Shown: positions 1 through 7,580 of the stretch, piece after piece
Numbering within the stretch: the first letter of the stretch is position 1
Layout of the letters: every line of letters starts with the position of its first letter
DNA from: JBELHR01 sp049606855
GTDB lineage: Bacteria > Bacteroidota > Bacteroidia > Flavobacteriales > Flavobacteriaceae
Reading direction: 5' to 3'
Assembly (NCBI GenBank): GCA_049606855.1
Contig: JBMYVY010000001.1
Span: 256,989-320,988, forward strand
DNA: 64,000 nt
The notes under the pieces: model-generated
Database searches by the model: none
What the model saw: only the letters and a program-made list of their open reading frames with translations
What the model was told of the DNA's origin: nothing
Program-made: the position numbers and the translations under genes

Positions 1-877
1 AGAAGAATAATTTATTCTTAATAATTGGTCCACCGATAGAAAAACCATATTGTTTCTGTTCTAATTCCGGTACAAAAATATCTTCACCTTTAATCTTAGA
101 TCCAGTCATTCCTTCATTACGGAAAAATCCATAAGCAGTACCTGAAAACTCGTTGGTACCAGATTTAGTAACCGCATTTACCGCAGCTCCTGTAAAACCT
201 GATAAGGTTACGTCATAAGGAGCAGTAGCTACAGAAATTTGATCAATGGCATCAAGTGAAATTGGTTGCGCATCAGTTTGACCTCCTGGGGTTGCAGCAT
301 CAAGACCGAATGGATTATTAAAAATTGACCCATCAAGAGTAAAGTTGTTGTACTGATCGTTTCTTCCACCAAATGATCCACCTGAAGCAGATGGCTCTAA
401 TCTTGTGAAATCTGAAGCAGATCTTGAAATCGTAGGTAAGTTGGTAATTTCACGTTTACCTACAGAAGTTTCTGAACCAGTTCTGTTATTATTAAAAGTA
501 GAGTTTCTTCCACCAGTAATAACAACTTCTTGTAATTGTTCACTTTGTTCCACTAATTGAATATCTAAATCAAAGGCAGAACCCAGTTCTAAATAAATAT
601 CAGTAATTGAAATCGTTGAATAACCAACGTAACTTACCGTTACTGTATATGGTCCTCCAACTCTTAAATTTTGCAGGGCATAATAACCTTCATCTAAGGT
701 CATCGTTCCAGATTTAGTTCCTGTCGGCATGTGCTGAACTAAAACATTTGCACCGTAAACACCTGCTCCTGTTTCATCCTTTACTTGACCTTGAATTTTA
801 GAAGTTGTCACCTGTCCAAAGACAGAAACTCCTGAAAACAATGCAAACAAAAATGAAAATACGAGTAGTTTTTTCAT
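1..877 (-). CDS. TonB-dependent receptor, Oar-like (N-terminal part, runs off the window)
   Basis: Outer-membrane receptor of the Oar/SusC-like type, expected to import large substrates using TonB energy. The 292 visible codons open with a signal peptide (MKKLLVFSFLFALFSG...VFGQ). A carboxypeptidase-regulatory-like beta-sandwich follows (about residues 25-105, containing KIQGQVKDETGAGVYGANV). Next is a plug domain with EVVITGGRNS, LDGSIFNNPFG and GFTGAAVNAVTKSGT, the last typical of Oar-like plugs. The C-terminal barrel lies outside the window, so substrate and full length cannot be judged. The gene is monocistronic as far as seen, with its own promoter just after the rplI terminator. The family is clear; the substrate is unknown. 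Confidence 0.9.
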   Translation of the reverse strand, partial: MKKLLVFSFLFALFSGVSVFGQVTTSKIQGQVKDETGAGVYGANVLVQHMPTGTKSGTMTLDEGYYALQNLRVGGPYTVTVSYVGYSTISITDIYLELGSAFDLDIQLVEQSEQLQEVVITGGRNSTFNNNRTGSETSVGKREITNLPTISRSASDFTRLEPSASGGSFGGRNDQYNNFTLDGSIFNNPFGLDAATPGGQTDAQPISLDAIDQISVATAPYDVTLSGFTGAAVNAVTKSGTNEFSGTAYGFFRNEGMTGSKIKGEDIFVPELEQKQYGFSIGGPIIKNKLFF

Positions 878-934
878 AAAAGGGGTTTTTAAATTTGTGT
901 TAATTTTAATTAATGATTTCTTAATAATCAGCGC

Positions 935-964
935 AAAATTAGCACAAAAAAAAAGATGCCCAAC
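935..964 (-). promoter_or_regulatory. Promoter of the TonB receptor gene
   Basis: On the minus strand TAATTTTG (935-942) matches the Bacteroidota -7 consensus TAnnTTTG. A TTG core of a -33 element lies 19 bases upstream (962-964), inside the loop of the rplI terminator. The start codon is about 55 bases downstream. Assignment is by motif only. Confidence 0.5.
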
Positions 965-976
965 CGGGCATCTTTA
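951..976 (-). terminator. Rho-independent terminator of the rpsF-rpsR-rplI operon
   Basis: A ten-base-pair stem AAAGATGCCC/GGGCATCTTT (953-962 with 967-976) with an AACC loop is followed on the minus strand by a run of T. It lies about 40 bases after the rplI stop codon. Confidence 0.9.
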
Positions 977-1014
977 AGAAATTGTTAACAATAAATTGTT
1001 AATAACAGTCTCGA

Positions 1015-1464
1015 TTATTGTTCACCAACAACTTCGAAAGTTAAATCAACAACTACAGTTCTATGTAAACGAATGATTGCGTTATATTTACCTAAACGCT
1101 TCACTGAACCTCCTGTAACTTTAATGTACTTTCTGTCCAATTCCACTCCATTTTTTGCAATTGCTTCAGCTACATCAGCATTTCCAACAGATCCAAATAA
1201 TTTTGCTCCAGCACCAGCTTTTGCTACAATTTTAATATCCATTGCCTTAACCTGATCCGCTACCTTAGTTGCGTCTTCTATAATCTTAGCTTCTTTATAA
1301 GCACGTTGCTTTAAATTTTCAGCTAAAACTTTCTTTGCAGAAGGTGTTGCTAAACTAGCAAAACCTTGAGGGATTAAGAAATTTCTCCCGTAACCATTCT
1401 TTACTGTTACGATATCATCTTTAAATCCTAAATTATCTACGTCTTTTCTTAATATTACTTCCAT
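1015..1464 (-). CDS. rplI: 50S ribosomal protein L9
   Basis: Large-subunit ribosomal protein L9, 149 residues, which is the usual length. The N-terminal 23S rRNA-binding domain is clear (EVILRKDVDNLG, then VTVKNGYGRNFLIPQGFA). A charged connecting helix (about 41-75) leads to the C-terminal domain ending in a VVVDLTFEVV-type strand. It is the last gene of the rpsF-rpsR-rplI operon, 16 bases after rpsR, and is followed by a strong terminator. This operon order is common in bacteria. Nothing unusual is seen. Confidence 0.98.
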   Translation of the reverse strand: MEVILRKDVDNLGFKDDIVTVKNGYGRNFLIPQGFASLATPSAKKVLAENLKQRAYKEAKIIEDATKVADQVKAMDIKIVAKAGAGAKLFGSVGNADVAEAIAKNGVELDRKYIKVTGGSVKRLGKYNAIIRLHRTVVVDLTFEVVGEQ

Positions 1465-1480
1465 GATGTTTCCTGCTTTA

Positions 1481-1777
1481 TTACTTTAATAAATCTCCAA
1501 CATATGGCATTAATGCCAAGTGACGAGCTCTTTTGATAGCTACAGCCACTTTACGTTGATACTTTAAAGATGTTCCAGTTAATCGACGAGGTAAAATCTT
1601 ACCTTGCTCGTTTACTAAATACATTAAGAAATCAGCATCCTTATAATCAATATACTTGATACCACTTTTCTTAAAACGACAGTATTTAGCTTCCTTTTTA
1701 GTTTCAATGTCTAACGGAGTAAGGTACCTTACATCACCTTGCTTTCCTCCTTTTGCTTGTTGTTCTATAGATGCCAT
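1481..1777 (-). CDS. rpsR: 30S ribosomal protein S18
   Basis: Small-subunit protein S18, 98 residues, which binds with S6 to the central domain of 16S rRNA. The core motifs are present: YIDYKDADFLMYLVNEQGKI and ILPRRLTGTSLKYQRKVAVA, followed by the basic ARHLALMPYV tail. The N-terminal extension of about 20 residues is modest and is common in Bacteroidota S18. It sits 5 bases after rpsF and 16 bases before rplI, so the three are surely co-transcribed. Confidence 0.98.
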   Translation of the reverse strand: MASIEQQAKGGKQGDVRYLTPLDIETKKEAKYCRFKKSGIKYIDYKDADFLMYLVNEQGKILPRRLTGTSLKYQRKVAVAIKRARHLALMPYVGDLLK

Positions 1778-1782
1778 AATAC

Positions 1783-2124
1783 TTATTTTTTTGCAGTTTT
1801 AAGACGTTCTCTTCTCTTTTCAGCCCATGCAGAAGCATGCTTGTCAAGTTTTACTGTTAAATAACGCATAACGCTATCATCTCTTCTGAATTCTAATTCA
1901 AATGGAGAAACTACAGTTCCTTCAGCATTAAACTCAAATAAGTGGTAAAATCCACTTTTTTTCTTTTGGATAGGATACGCTAATTTTTTTAGCCCCCAGT
2001 CCTCTTTCGAAATCATTTCGGCACCTTTAGAAACCAAATAGTCCTCAAACTTTTGTACTGTTTCCTTTATCTGAGTTTCAGATAAAACGGGATTCAAAAT
2101 GAAAACAGTTTCGTAATGATTCAT
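1783..2124 (-). CDS. rpsF: 30S ribosomal protein S6
   Basis: Small-subunit protein S6, 113 residues, partner of S18. Visible landmarks are the opening MNHYETVFILNPVLSE strand, WGLKKLAYPIQKKKSGFYHL and RRDDSVMRYLTVKLDKHA. The C-terminus is basic (EKRRERLKTAKK) and lacks the polyglutamate-accepting tail known in enterics. It is first gene of the ribosomal operon and lies 35 bases after a TAAATTTG promoter element. Confidence 0.98.
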   Translation of the reverse strand: MNHYETVFILNPVLSETQIKETVQKFEDYLVSKGAEMISKEDWGLKKLAYPIQKKKSGFYHLFEFNAEGTVVSPFELEFRRDDSVMRYLTVKLDKHASAWAEKRRERLKTAKK

Positions 2125-2158
2125 AATTAATAATTAAATAAGTTATTTTTCAAGGCTG

Positions 2159-2166
2159 CAAATTTA
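2159..2166 (-). promoter_or_regulatory. -7 promoter element of the rpsF operon
   Basis: TAAATTTG on the minus strand matches the Bacteroidota -7 consensus TAnnTTTG. It lies 35 bases before the rpsF start, giving a short leader. No clear -33 TTTG is seen at the usual spacing. Confidence 0.55.
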
Positions 2167-2205
2167 CATAAATTTTTAGAATAAACACTAGTAAACACAA
2201 AAATC

Positions 2206-3321
2206 TTAGAAGGCTTCTCTAGAGGTAATCCATGTTCCTTGCTGCTGATAATTACCAAAACCTATATCTAACCTGAAGTTAAGGTTAATTTCATCCACCA
2301 ATCTAAACCTCAAACCTAATCCGCCGCCGTATTTCATATCTTGAGTGAAAGGAATTTCTCCGAAAACATTTCCAACACCAAAAAAAGCAGTCATTCCTAT
2401 TCTCCACCATATCTCTTGACGATATTCCGCTTGAAAAAGCATCAATTGCTCATCAATAAATCGATTCGGTTGCCCTATAGATCTTAATCTATTCTTACCA
2501 CCGAGCTGATTTAGCTGATAAAATGGAACATTACCAGACTTATTATGGTACAAATAATTTAGGGCAAGTATTTTTTTATCTTCTTCTAGGGGGATAAAAT
2601 ACCTAGCATCAACAAAAAAATGATTGAACTCATATTGTCCAGGATAATACACAAAGGCAGTCGTGATAAAACTACCTTTACTTGGGTAAATAATATCATC
2701 TCGAGTATCATATTTCAGAACCGGTCCTAATCCAGGAGTAAATCCTCCCTCATAACCATTAACGCTTTCGTTCAAAGCATCCCCTTCGATCTTATCAAAG
2801 TCATTGTATTGTACGTCAAACCTTAGCCCTGCAAACCATTTGGGATTTAGAGCGTAACTCATCTCTCCAATAGCTCCAAAAATCTTATTAAAATAAGCCG
2901 AACTGTCTTGAGGTTGGGTTTGATTAATACCATAATATGTATTGGGAGTATATGTGAAGAAACCTGAGGCGAATATATTCCATCTACCAAGGCCAAATAA
3001 AATGAGGCTCAAGTCGGCATCATACATTCCCTTTGTACTTATTTCCAAAGAGGGTATTAAACTAGTTGGTCTGAAGTATTCTCCCTCTTTATCTCTTTTC
3101 CAAGTCAAAATAGGCATTACACCGACACTCAATCCGGTTTGTTCACTATAATCTCCTGTAGGATAAAAAACCATAGAAAAATCCTCATTCTTACTATTGA
3201 CCGTCAAAATATCAATAAGCTTATCCACCAAAGCGAACTCAGTAGTATCATTGACCTGCTGACCATAACTTGTTGATACTGTCAATAACAATAATAATAT
3301 GAACGTTACCTCCCTTTTCAT
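2206..3321 (-). CDS. Outer-membrane beta-barrel protein, Omp85/BamA C-terminal type without POTRA domains
   Basis: A 371-residue exported protein resembling the surface-antigen (bacterial D15) barrel of the Omp85 superfamily. After the signal peptide (MKREVTFILLLLLTVSTSYG) there are many alternating aromatic strands. GPVLKYDTRDDIIYPSKGSF and GMTAFFGVGNVFGEI resemble the VRGY-region and final barrel strands of such proteins. There is no room for POTRA domains, so a role in BAM or TAM is not implied; related Bacteroidota proteins are annotated only as BamA/TamA-family. I start at the ATG at 3321: an in-frame TTG at 3339 lies inside the terminator hairpin of the preceding gene. It stands alone between two terminators or promoters. 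Confidence 0.75.
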   Translation of the reverse strand: MKREVTFILLLLLTVSTSYGQQVNDTTEFALVDKLIDILTVNSKNEDFSMVFYPTGDYSEQTGLSVGVMPILTWKRDKEGEYFRPTSLIPSLEISTKGMYDADLSLILFGLGRWNIFASGFFTYTPNTYYGINQTQPQDSSAYFNKIFGAIGEMSYALNPKWFAGLRFDVQYNDFDKIEGDALNESVNGYEGGFTPGLGPVLKYDTRDDIIYPSKGSFITTAFVYYPGQYEFNHFFVDARYFIPLEEDKKILALNYLYHNKSGNVPFYQLNQLGGKNRLRSIGQPNRFIDEQLMLFQAEYRQEIWWRIGMTAFFGVGNVFGEIPFTQDMKYGGGLGLRFRLVDEINLNFRLDIGFGNYQQQGTWITSREAF

Positions 3322-3349
3322 AAAAAAAGCCGATTTCAATGAATCGGCT
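3322..3349 (-). terminator. Rho-independent terminator of the transaldolase gene
   Basis: Stem AGCCGATT/AATCGGCT (3328-3335 with 3342-3349) is followed on the minus strand by seven T. It begins 8 bases after the transaldolase stop and ends at the start codon of the barrel-protein gene. Confidence 0.88.
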
Positions 3350-3356
3350 AATTGTA

Positions 3357-4013
3357 TTATTTATTTCCCTTAGCGTAATCGGCTAAAAACTTTTCCAATC
3401 CTATATCTGTTAGCGGATGCTTTAACAAGCCCGTGATTGCGCTCAATGGCCCCGTCATTACATCTGCACCAATTTTAGCACAGTCAATAATATGCATGGT
3501 GTGGCGAACGGATGCAGCTAAAATTTCTGTTCCATAGCCATAGTTGTCATAAATCAATCGAATTTCGTTGATCAGGTTTAATCCATCAGTAGAAATATCA
3601 TCTAAACGACCAATAAACGGAGAAACGTAAGTTGCACCTGCTTTGGCAGCTAATAAGGCTTGACCTGCAGAAAATACTAAAGTAACGTTAGTTTTGATCC
3701 CTTTATCTGAAAAATATTTACAAGCTTTTACGCCTTCAGCTGTCATTGGAAGTTTCACCACAATTTGCGGATTAAGAGCAGCAAGTGCTTCCCCTTCTTC
3801 TATCATTCCTTGAAAATCAGTTGAAATAACCTCTGCACTAACATCACCATCAACTAATTCACATATAGTTTTGTAATGATTAATGATGTTTTCTTGACCT
3901 GTAATCCCTTCTTTTGCCATAAGGGAAGGGTTGGTAGTCACTCCATCTAAAATTCCAAGAGACTGGGCCTCTTCTATTTGAGCTAGATTAGCTGTATCGA
4001 TAAAAAATTTCAT
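3357..4013 (-). CDS. tal: Transaldolase / fructose-6-phosphate aldolase family protein
   Basis: A 218-residue small transaldolase (TalC/FSA subfamily), a TIM barrel that forms a Schiff base with ketose phosphates. Seen: MKFFIDTANLAQIEEA, GVTTNPSLMAKEG, the Schiff-base lysine region NPQIVVKLP (Lys87 by my count), NVTLVFSAGQALLAAKAGA and the phosphate-binding SPFIGRLDD. Members of this length act either as pentose-phosphate transaldolase or as fructose-6-phosphate aldolase; sequence alone does not decide, though transaldolase is usual in Bacteroidota. I start at the ATG at 4013 because the nine codons upstream overlap the promoter. Confidence 0.92.
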   Translation of the reverse strand: MKFFIDTANLAQIEEAQSLGILDGVTTNPSLMAKEGITGQENIINHYKTICELVDGDVSAEVISTDFQGMIEEGEALAALNPQIVVKLPMTAEGVKACKYFSDKGIKTNVTLVFSAGQALLAAKAGATYVSPFIGRLDDISTDGLNLINEIRLIYDNYGYGTEILAASVRHTMHIIDCAKIGADVMTGPLSAITGLLKHPLTDIGLEKFLADYAKGNK

Positions 4014-4037
4014 GTATATATTTGTAAAGTTACAGCA

Positions 4038-4045
4038 CAAATATA
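4038..4045 (-). promoter_or_regulatory. -7 promoter element of the transaldolase gene
   Basis: TATATTTG on the minus strand, a perfect TAnnTTTG match, 24 bases before the start codon at 4013. No convincing -33 element is seen. Confidence 0.55.
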
Positions 4046-4102
4046 CATTTTTCTATTGGAAAGGATTTGAGATAAAAAAGGAAAGTTTAGAGAAGAAAAA
4101 AT

Positions 4103-4196
4103 GGCAAGCGATCTACATCACACTGCTACAACCAAGTACCCTTGCTGCGTTCCCGCCCTGGGGGATTCCGAGGGAGCTAGTTGTGTAGGACTTGCC
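4103..4196 (-). ncRNA. ffs: Small signal recognition particle RNA (4.5S-type)
   Basis: The minus strand contains the SRP RNA apical core, read as CCCCCAGGGCGGGAACGCAG followed by CAAGGG (about 4139-4170). This matches the conserved Ffh-binding helix 8 with its GGAA-type tetraloop and A-rich internal loop. The ends pair as GGCAAG with CTTGCC, and TACACAAC pairs near GTTGTAGCA, giving the expected long hairpin of about 94 bases. A T-run follows the closing stem and can act as terminator. The RNA binds Ffh and directs membrane-protein targeting. End coordinates are within a few bases. Confidence 0.9.
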
Positions 4197-4200
4197 GCTG

Positions 4201-4208
4201 CAAAGATA
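4201..4208 (-). promoter_or_regulatory. -7 promoter element of the SRP RNA
   Basis: TATCTTTG on the minus strand matches TAnnTTTG and ends 4 bases before the inferred 5' end of the SRP RNA. That is the expected distance to the transcription start, so RNA and promoter support each other. Confidence 0.65.
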
Positions 4209-4344
4209 GAAACTTTTTCAAGTTTTCACAGTGTTTTTTAATTAATTTATGCCTCTAAAAATAAATTATTAACTTTCAACTTTCTAGTTGTAACAATTCA
4301 CTTAGAATTCGACATATAGTCACTAATTAAAACTTTAAAATAAA
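4209..4344. other. AT-rich intergenic region upstream of the DUF4199 gene
   Basis: With the SRP RNA this makes up the 331-base gap between tal and the DUF4199 gene. Apart from the upstream part of the SRP RNA promoter, I see only AT-rich sequence. No TAnnTTTG element is convincing on the plus strand, and there is no tRNA or reading frame of note. Confidence 0.5.
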
Positions 4345-4860
4345 ATGGAAAATCAAACCACATCATCAAAATCCATAATGCTGAATTATGGTCTTTACCT
4401 AGGTATTGCTGGAATTTTAATACAAGTAATTATTTATGCTCTAGGTCTTTCTTATGAGCAACCATGGTATGCTGGAGTAATTGGTTTCGTTATTACAGCA
4501 GTCCTAATTTTCATGGGATCTAAAGCTTTCAGAACGGCTAATAATGATTTATTAGGGTTTGGAGAAGGTTTAAAAATTGGAATGGGGATTGTATTAGTTG
4601 GGACCATCCTTGGACTCATTTATCAGCAAATATTTATTAACGTAATTGAGCCTGATTTTGTAGCAAATACAATGGAGATTGCGAAGCAAAATATGGTAGA
4701 ACAAAATATGACTAGTGAGCAAATTGATGCAGCAATGGAAATGTCTGCAAAATTTTCATCTCCGCTTATGCAAATGGCCTTCGGTTTAATTTGGTCATTA
4801 TTTGTTGGTTTTATTATATCTTTGATTACTTCTTTGATATTAAAACGAACAGAAGAATAA
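4345..4860 (+). CDS. DUF4199 family membrane protein
   Basis: A 171-residue integral membrane protein with the DUF4199 layout: a short polar N-terminus, two hydrophobic segments (about 14-32 and 40-57), and a GFGEGLKIGMGIVLVGTILG segment (about 70-92). A charged loop with EIAKQNMVEQNMTSEQ precedes a last membrane span (about 144-165). The family is almost confined to Bacteroidota and has no known biochemical role. It precedes a polyprenol-phosphate-type glycosyltransferase by 12 bases, a frequent pairing in this phylum, and is probably co-transcribed with it. Confidence 0.85.
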   Translation: MENQTTSSKSIMLNYGLYLGIAGILIQVIIYALGLSYEQPWYAGVIGFVITAVLIFMGSKAFRTANNDLLGFGEGLKIGMGIVLVGTILGLIYQQIFINVIEPDFVANTMEIAKQNMVEQNMTSEQIDAAMEMSAKFSSPLMQMAFGLIWSLFVGFIISLITSLILKRTEE

Positions 4861-4872
4861 AACTAAACACTT

Positions 4873-5826
4873 ATGAATATATCGGTAGTCATTCCTTTAT
4901 TAAACGAAAGAGAATCTTTACCTGAATTATATGATTGGATTGTATCGGTGATGCAATCCAATCACTTTTTATATGAAATCTTATTTATCGATGATGGATC
5001 CACCGATGGATCATGGGATTATATTGAAAGCTTGGCCAAAGGACACCAAGAGGTAAAGGGAATTAAATTTTCAAGAAACTTTGGGAAGTCACAAGCACTA
5101 AACGCTGGTTTTAAGCAAGCTAAGGGTGATGTTGTCATCACCATGGATGCCGACTTACAAGATTCCCCAGATGAAATTCCAGAACTTTATAAACTTATTA
5201 CTGAACAAGGTTTTGATTTGGTTTCGGGCTGGAAACAAAAACGCTATGATTCTAAAATTAGAAAAAACATTCCCTCAAAATTATTTAATTGGGCTGCAAG
5301 AAAATCCTCGGGCTTAAAGTTAAATGATTTTAATTGCGGACTCAAAGCCTATAAGAAAGAAGTCATCAAAAACATAAATGTCTTCGGCGAAATGCATCGT
5401 TACATCCCCGTTCTTGCAAAAAATGCAGGATTTAACCTCATAGGGGAAAAAGTAGTAAGTCATCAAGCTAGAAAGTATGGGGAAACTAAGTTTGGGATCG
5501 ATCGATTTATTAATGGGTTTCTGGATTTAATAACCATTAGCTTTATCTCAAGATTTGGAAAGCGACCAATGCATCTTTTTGGATCTTTAGGAAGTTTAAT
5601 GTTTCTTATTGGTTTTTTTATTGCCTTATACGTTGGTCTTAAAAAATTGTACTTCGTGTTTTATCTTGATGAAGTCGCTCCCTTAGTAACTTCAAGCCCT
5701 TGGTTCTATATTGCATTAATCAGTATGGTGATTGGTAGTCAATTGTTTATTGCAGGGTTTTTAGGTGAACTTATTCTCAGAACAAGACAAAAAGAAGCCC
5801 GATATTATATAGAGAAAACATTGTAA
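4873..5826 (+). CDS. Glycosyltransferase family 2, polyprenol-phosphate sugar transferase type with two C-terminal membrane spans
   Basis: A 317-residue GT-A glycosyltransferase of the DPMS/GtrB/ArnC-like group. Motifs: ISVVIPLLNERESLPEL, the nucleotide-sugar site FIDDGSTDGSW, the metal-binding DADLQD (about 94-99), and SGWKQKRYDSKIRK. Two long hydrophobic segments follow (about 233-256 and 273-298), which anchor it to the inner membrane. Such enzymes move a sugar from an NDP-sugar to polyprenyl phosphate for use outside the membrane. The acceptor and sugar cannot be read here. It is followed 35 bases later by a phosphohexomutase that could supply sugar-1-phosphate. Confidence 0.88.
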   Translation: MNISVVIPLLNERESLPELYDWIVSVMQSNHFLYEILFIDDGSTDGSWDYIESLAKGHQEVKGIKFSRNFGKSQALNAGFKQAKGDVVITMDADLQDSPDEIPELYKLITEQGFDLVSGWKQKRYDSKIRKNIPSKLFNWAARKSSGLKLNDFNCGLKAYKKEVIKNINVFGEMHRYIPVLAKNAGFNLIGEKVVSHQARKYGETKFGIDRFINGFLDLITISFISRFGKRPMHLFGSLGSLMFLIGFFIALYVGLKKLYFVFYLDEVAPLVTSSPWFYIALISMVIGSQLFIAGFLGELILRTRQKEARYYIEKTL

Positions 5827-5861
5827 ATTTTGTAAATTTACACTTCTTAAAAATCAATTAA

Positions 5862-7580
5862 ATGCTTAACGAAGAAATTAAATATGCTGCTGAGCAGTGG
5901 CTAGAACCTTCATTTGATTCCGCAACTAGAAAAGAAGTAGCAAACTTATTCGAAAACAATCCGCAAGATTTGGTGGAACGGTTTTATAAGAATTTAGAGT
6001 TTGGTACAGGCGGTATGAGAGGAATGATGGGTGCTGGTACTAATAGAATCAATAAATATACGCTTGGTAAGGCCACTCAAGGTTTAGCCAATTACATAAA
6101 AGAAACTTGTCAAGGAGAAGACCTTAAAGTAGCTATCGCCTATGACTGTAGGCATAATTCGGATACTTTTGCAAAATTGGTTGCCGATGTACTTACTGCG
6201 AATGGGATTCATGTTTTCTTATTTGAAGATTTAAGACCAACTCCAGAACTTTCCTTCGCTGTTAGATATTTTAATTGTCAGGCAGGGATTGTATTAACAG
6301 CATCTCACAACCCCCCAGAATACAACGGTTATAAGGTATATTGGACCGATGGAGGTCAAATTGTTCCTCCTCAAGATGGAGAAATCATCGATGAAGTAAA
6401 TCGTGTGAACTTTGATAAAATAAATTTTTCAGGGGATGATCGCTTGTTAACTTATGTGGGAAAAGAGGTTGATCGTGCATTTATTCAAGGCTCAATTGAT
6501 AATACATGTGGTGATGTGCACGGTCGTGAAAACCTAAAAATTGTTTTTACTTCTTTACATGGAACCTCTATTAAACTTTTACCACAAACTTTAGCAGATG
6601 CAGGTTATACAGATGTAAATATCGTTGAAGAACAACGCGTTCCTAATGGAGATTTTCCTACTGTAGTTTCACCGAACCCTGAAGAAACAGAAGCCCTTTC
6701 CATGGCTGTTGACTTAGCAAACAAAATTGATGCGGAAATTGTTTTGGGAACTGACCCTGATTCTGATAGAATTGGTGTGGCAGTGAGAAACCTTAAAGGC
6801 GAAATGACCTTATTAAATGGTAATCAGACCATGGCAGTTATGACTGACTTCCTAGTGAATAAATGGAAAAATGAAGGGCGGATAAATGGGAAACAATTTG
6901 TTGGATCCACTATTGTTTCTACAGATTTAGTAAATCGTATTTGTGAAGCACAAGGTGTAGAGACTAAGATTGGTTTAACTGGTTTTAAGTGGATTGCCAA
7001 AATGATTCGAGATTTTAAAAATCTCGAATTCATCGGTGGCGGTGAAGAGAGCTTCGGTTATATGGTTGGAGACTTTGTTAGAGATAAAGATGCGGTAAGT
7101 GCAGGCCTCTTGGCTTGTGAAATAGCTGCTGATGCTAAATTTAAAGGAAGTTCATTTTATAAAGAATTACTTGAAATCTATGTAAAACACGGATTTTATA
7201 AAGAGCATCTTATTGCCTTAGTGAAAAAGGGAATGGATGGCGCTGAACAAATAGCCAAAATGATGGTAGAACTAAGAGAAAATCCTCTTACTGAAATAGA
7301 TGGTTCAAAAGTTTTGAGAATCTGTGACTACCAAAGTGGTATGGAAACCAACCTTATTTCTGGTGAAAAGACTAAGATGGACATTCCGTTATCCAATGTT
7401 TTGATTTATCATACTGAAGATGGGTCTAAAATTGCTGCTAGACCAAGTGGAACAGAACCTAAAATTAAATTTTACTTCTCTGTTAATGCTTCATTAGACA
7501 GCATCGAAGATGCAGAGAAGGTAGAAAAACAACTGGACGAAAAAATCCAAAGAATCATCAAAGAAATGAAACTAAGTTAA
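5862..7580 (+). CDS. Phosphoglucomutase / phosphomannomutase (alpha-D-phosphohexomutase family)
   Basis: A 572-residue phosphohexomutase interconverting hexose-6- and hexose-1-phosphate. All four signature sites are visible: the catalytic phosphoserine loop TASHNPPEYNGYKVY, the Mg site GTDPDSDRIGVAV, the sugar-binding GGGEESFGYM, and the phosphate-binding RPSGTEPKIKFYFSV near the C-terminus. FGTGGMRGMMGAGTNR at the start is typical of the PgcA/YhxB branch. The stop codon overlaps the next start (TAATG), so the gene is translationally coupled to the ABC exporter. Confidence 0.93.
   Translation: MLNEEIKYAAEQWLEPSFDSATRKEVANLFENNPQDLVERFYKNLEFGTGGMRGMMGAGTNRINKYTLGKATQGLANYIKETCQGEDLKVAIAYDCRHNSDTFAKLVADVLTANGIHVFLFEDLRPTPELSFAVRYFNCQAGIVLTASHNPPEYNGYKVYWTDGGQIVPPQDGEIIDEVNRVNFDKINFSGDDRLLTYVGKEVDRAFIQGSIDNTCGDVHGRENLKIVFTSLHGTSIKLLPQTLADAGYTDVNIVEEQRVPNGDFPTVVSPNPEETEALSMAVDLANKIDAEIVLGTDPDSDRIGVAVRNLKGEMTLLNGNQTMAVMTDFLVNKWKNEGRINGKQFVGSTIVSTDLVNRICEAQGVETKIGLTGFKWIAKMIRDFKNLEFIGGGEESFGYMVGDFVRDKDAVSAGLLACEIAADAKFKGSSFYKELLEIYVKHGFYKEHLIALVKKGMDGAEQIAKMMVELRENPLTEIDGSKVLRICDYQSGMETNLISGEKTKMDIPLSNVLIYHTEDGSKIAARPSGTEPKIKFYFSVNASLDSIEDAEKVEKQLDEKIQRIIKEMKLS

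Noticed and set aside
3322..3339. TTG start of the barrel protein
   Set aside because: It lies in the stem and T-run of the transaldolase terminator; the signal peptide begins cleanly at the ATG at 3321.
4014..4344. tRNA or riboswitch in the tal/DUF4199 gap
   Set aside because: No cloverleaf or known aptamer pattern was found; the structured part is the SRP RNA.
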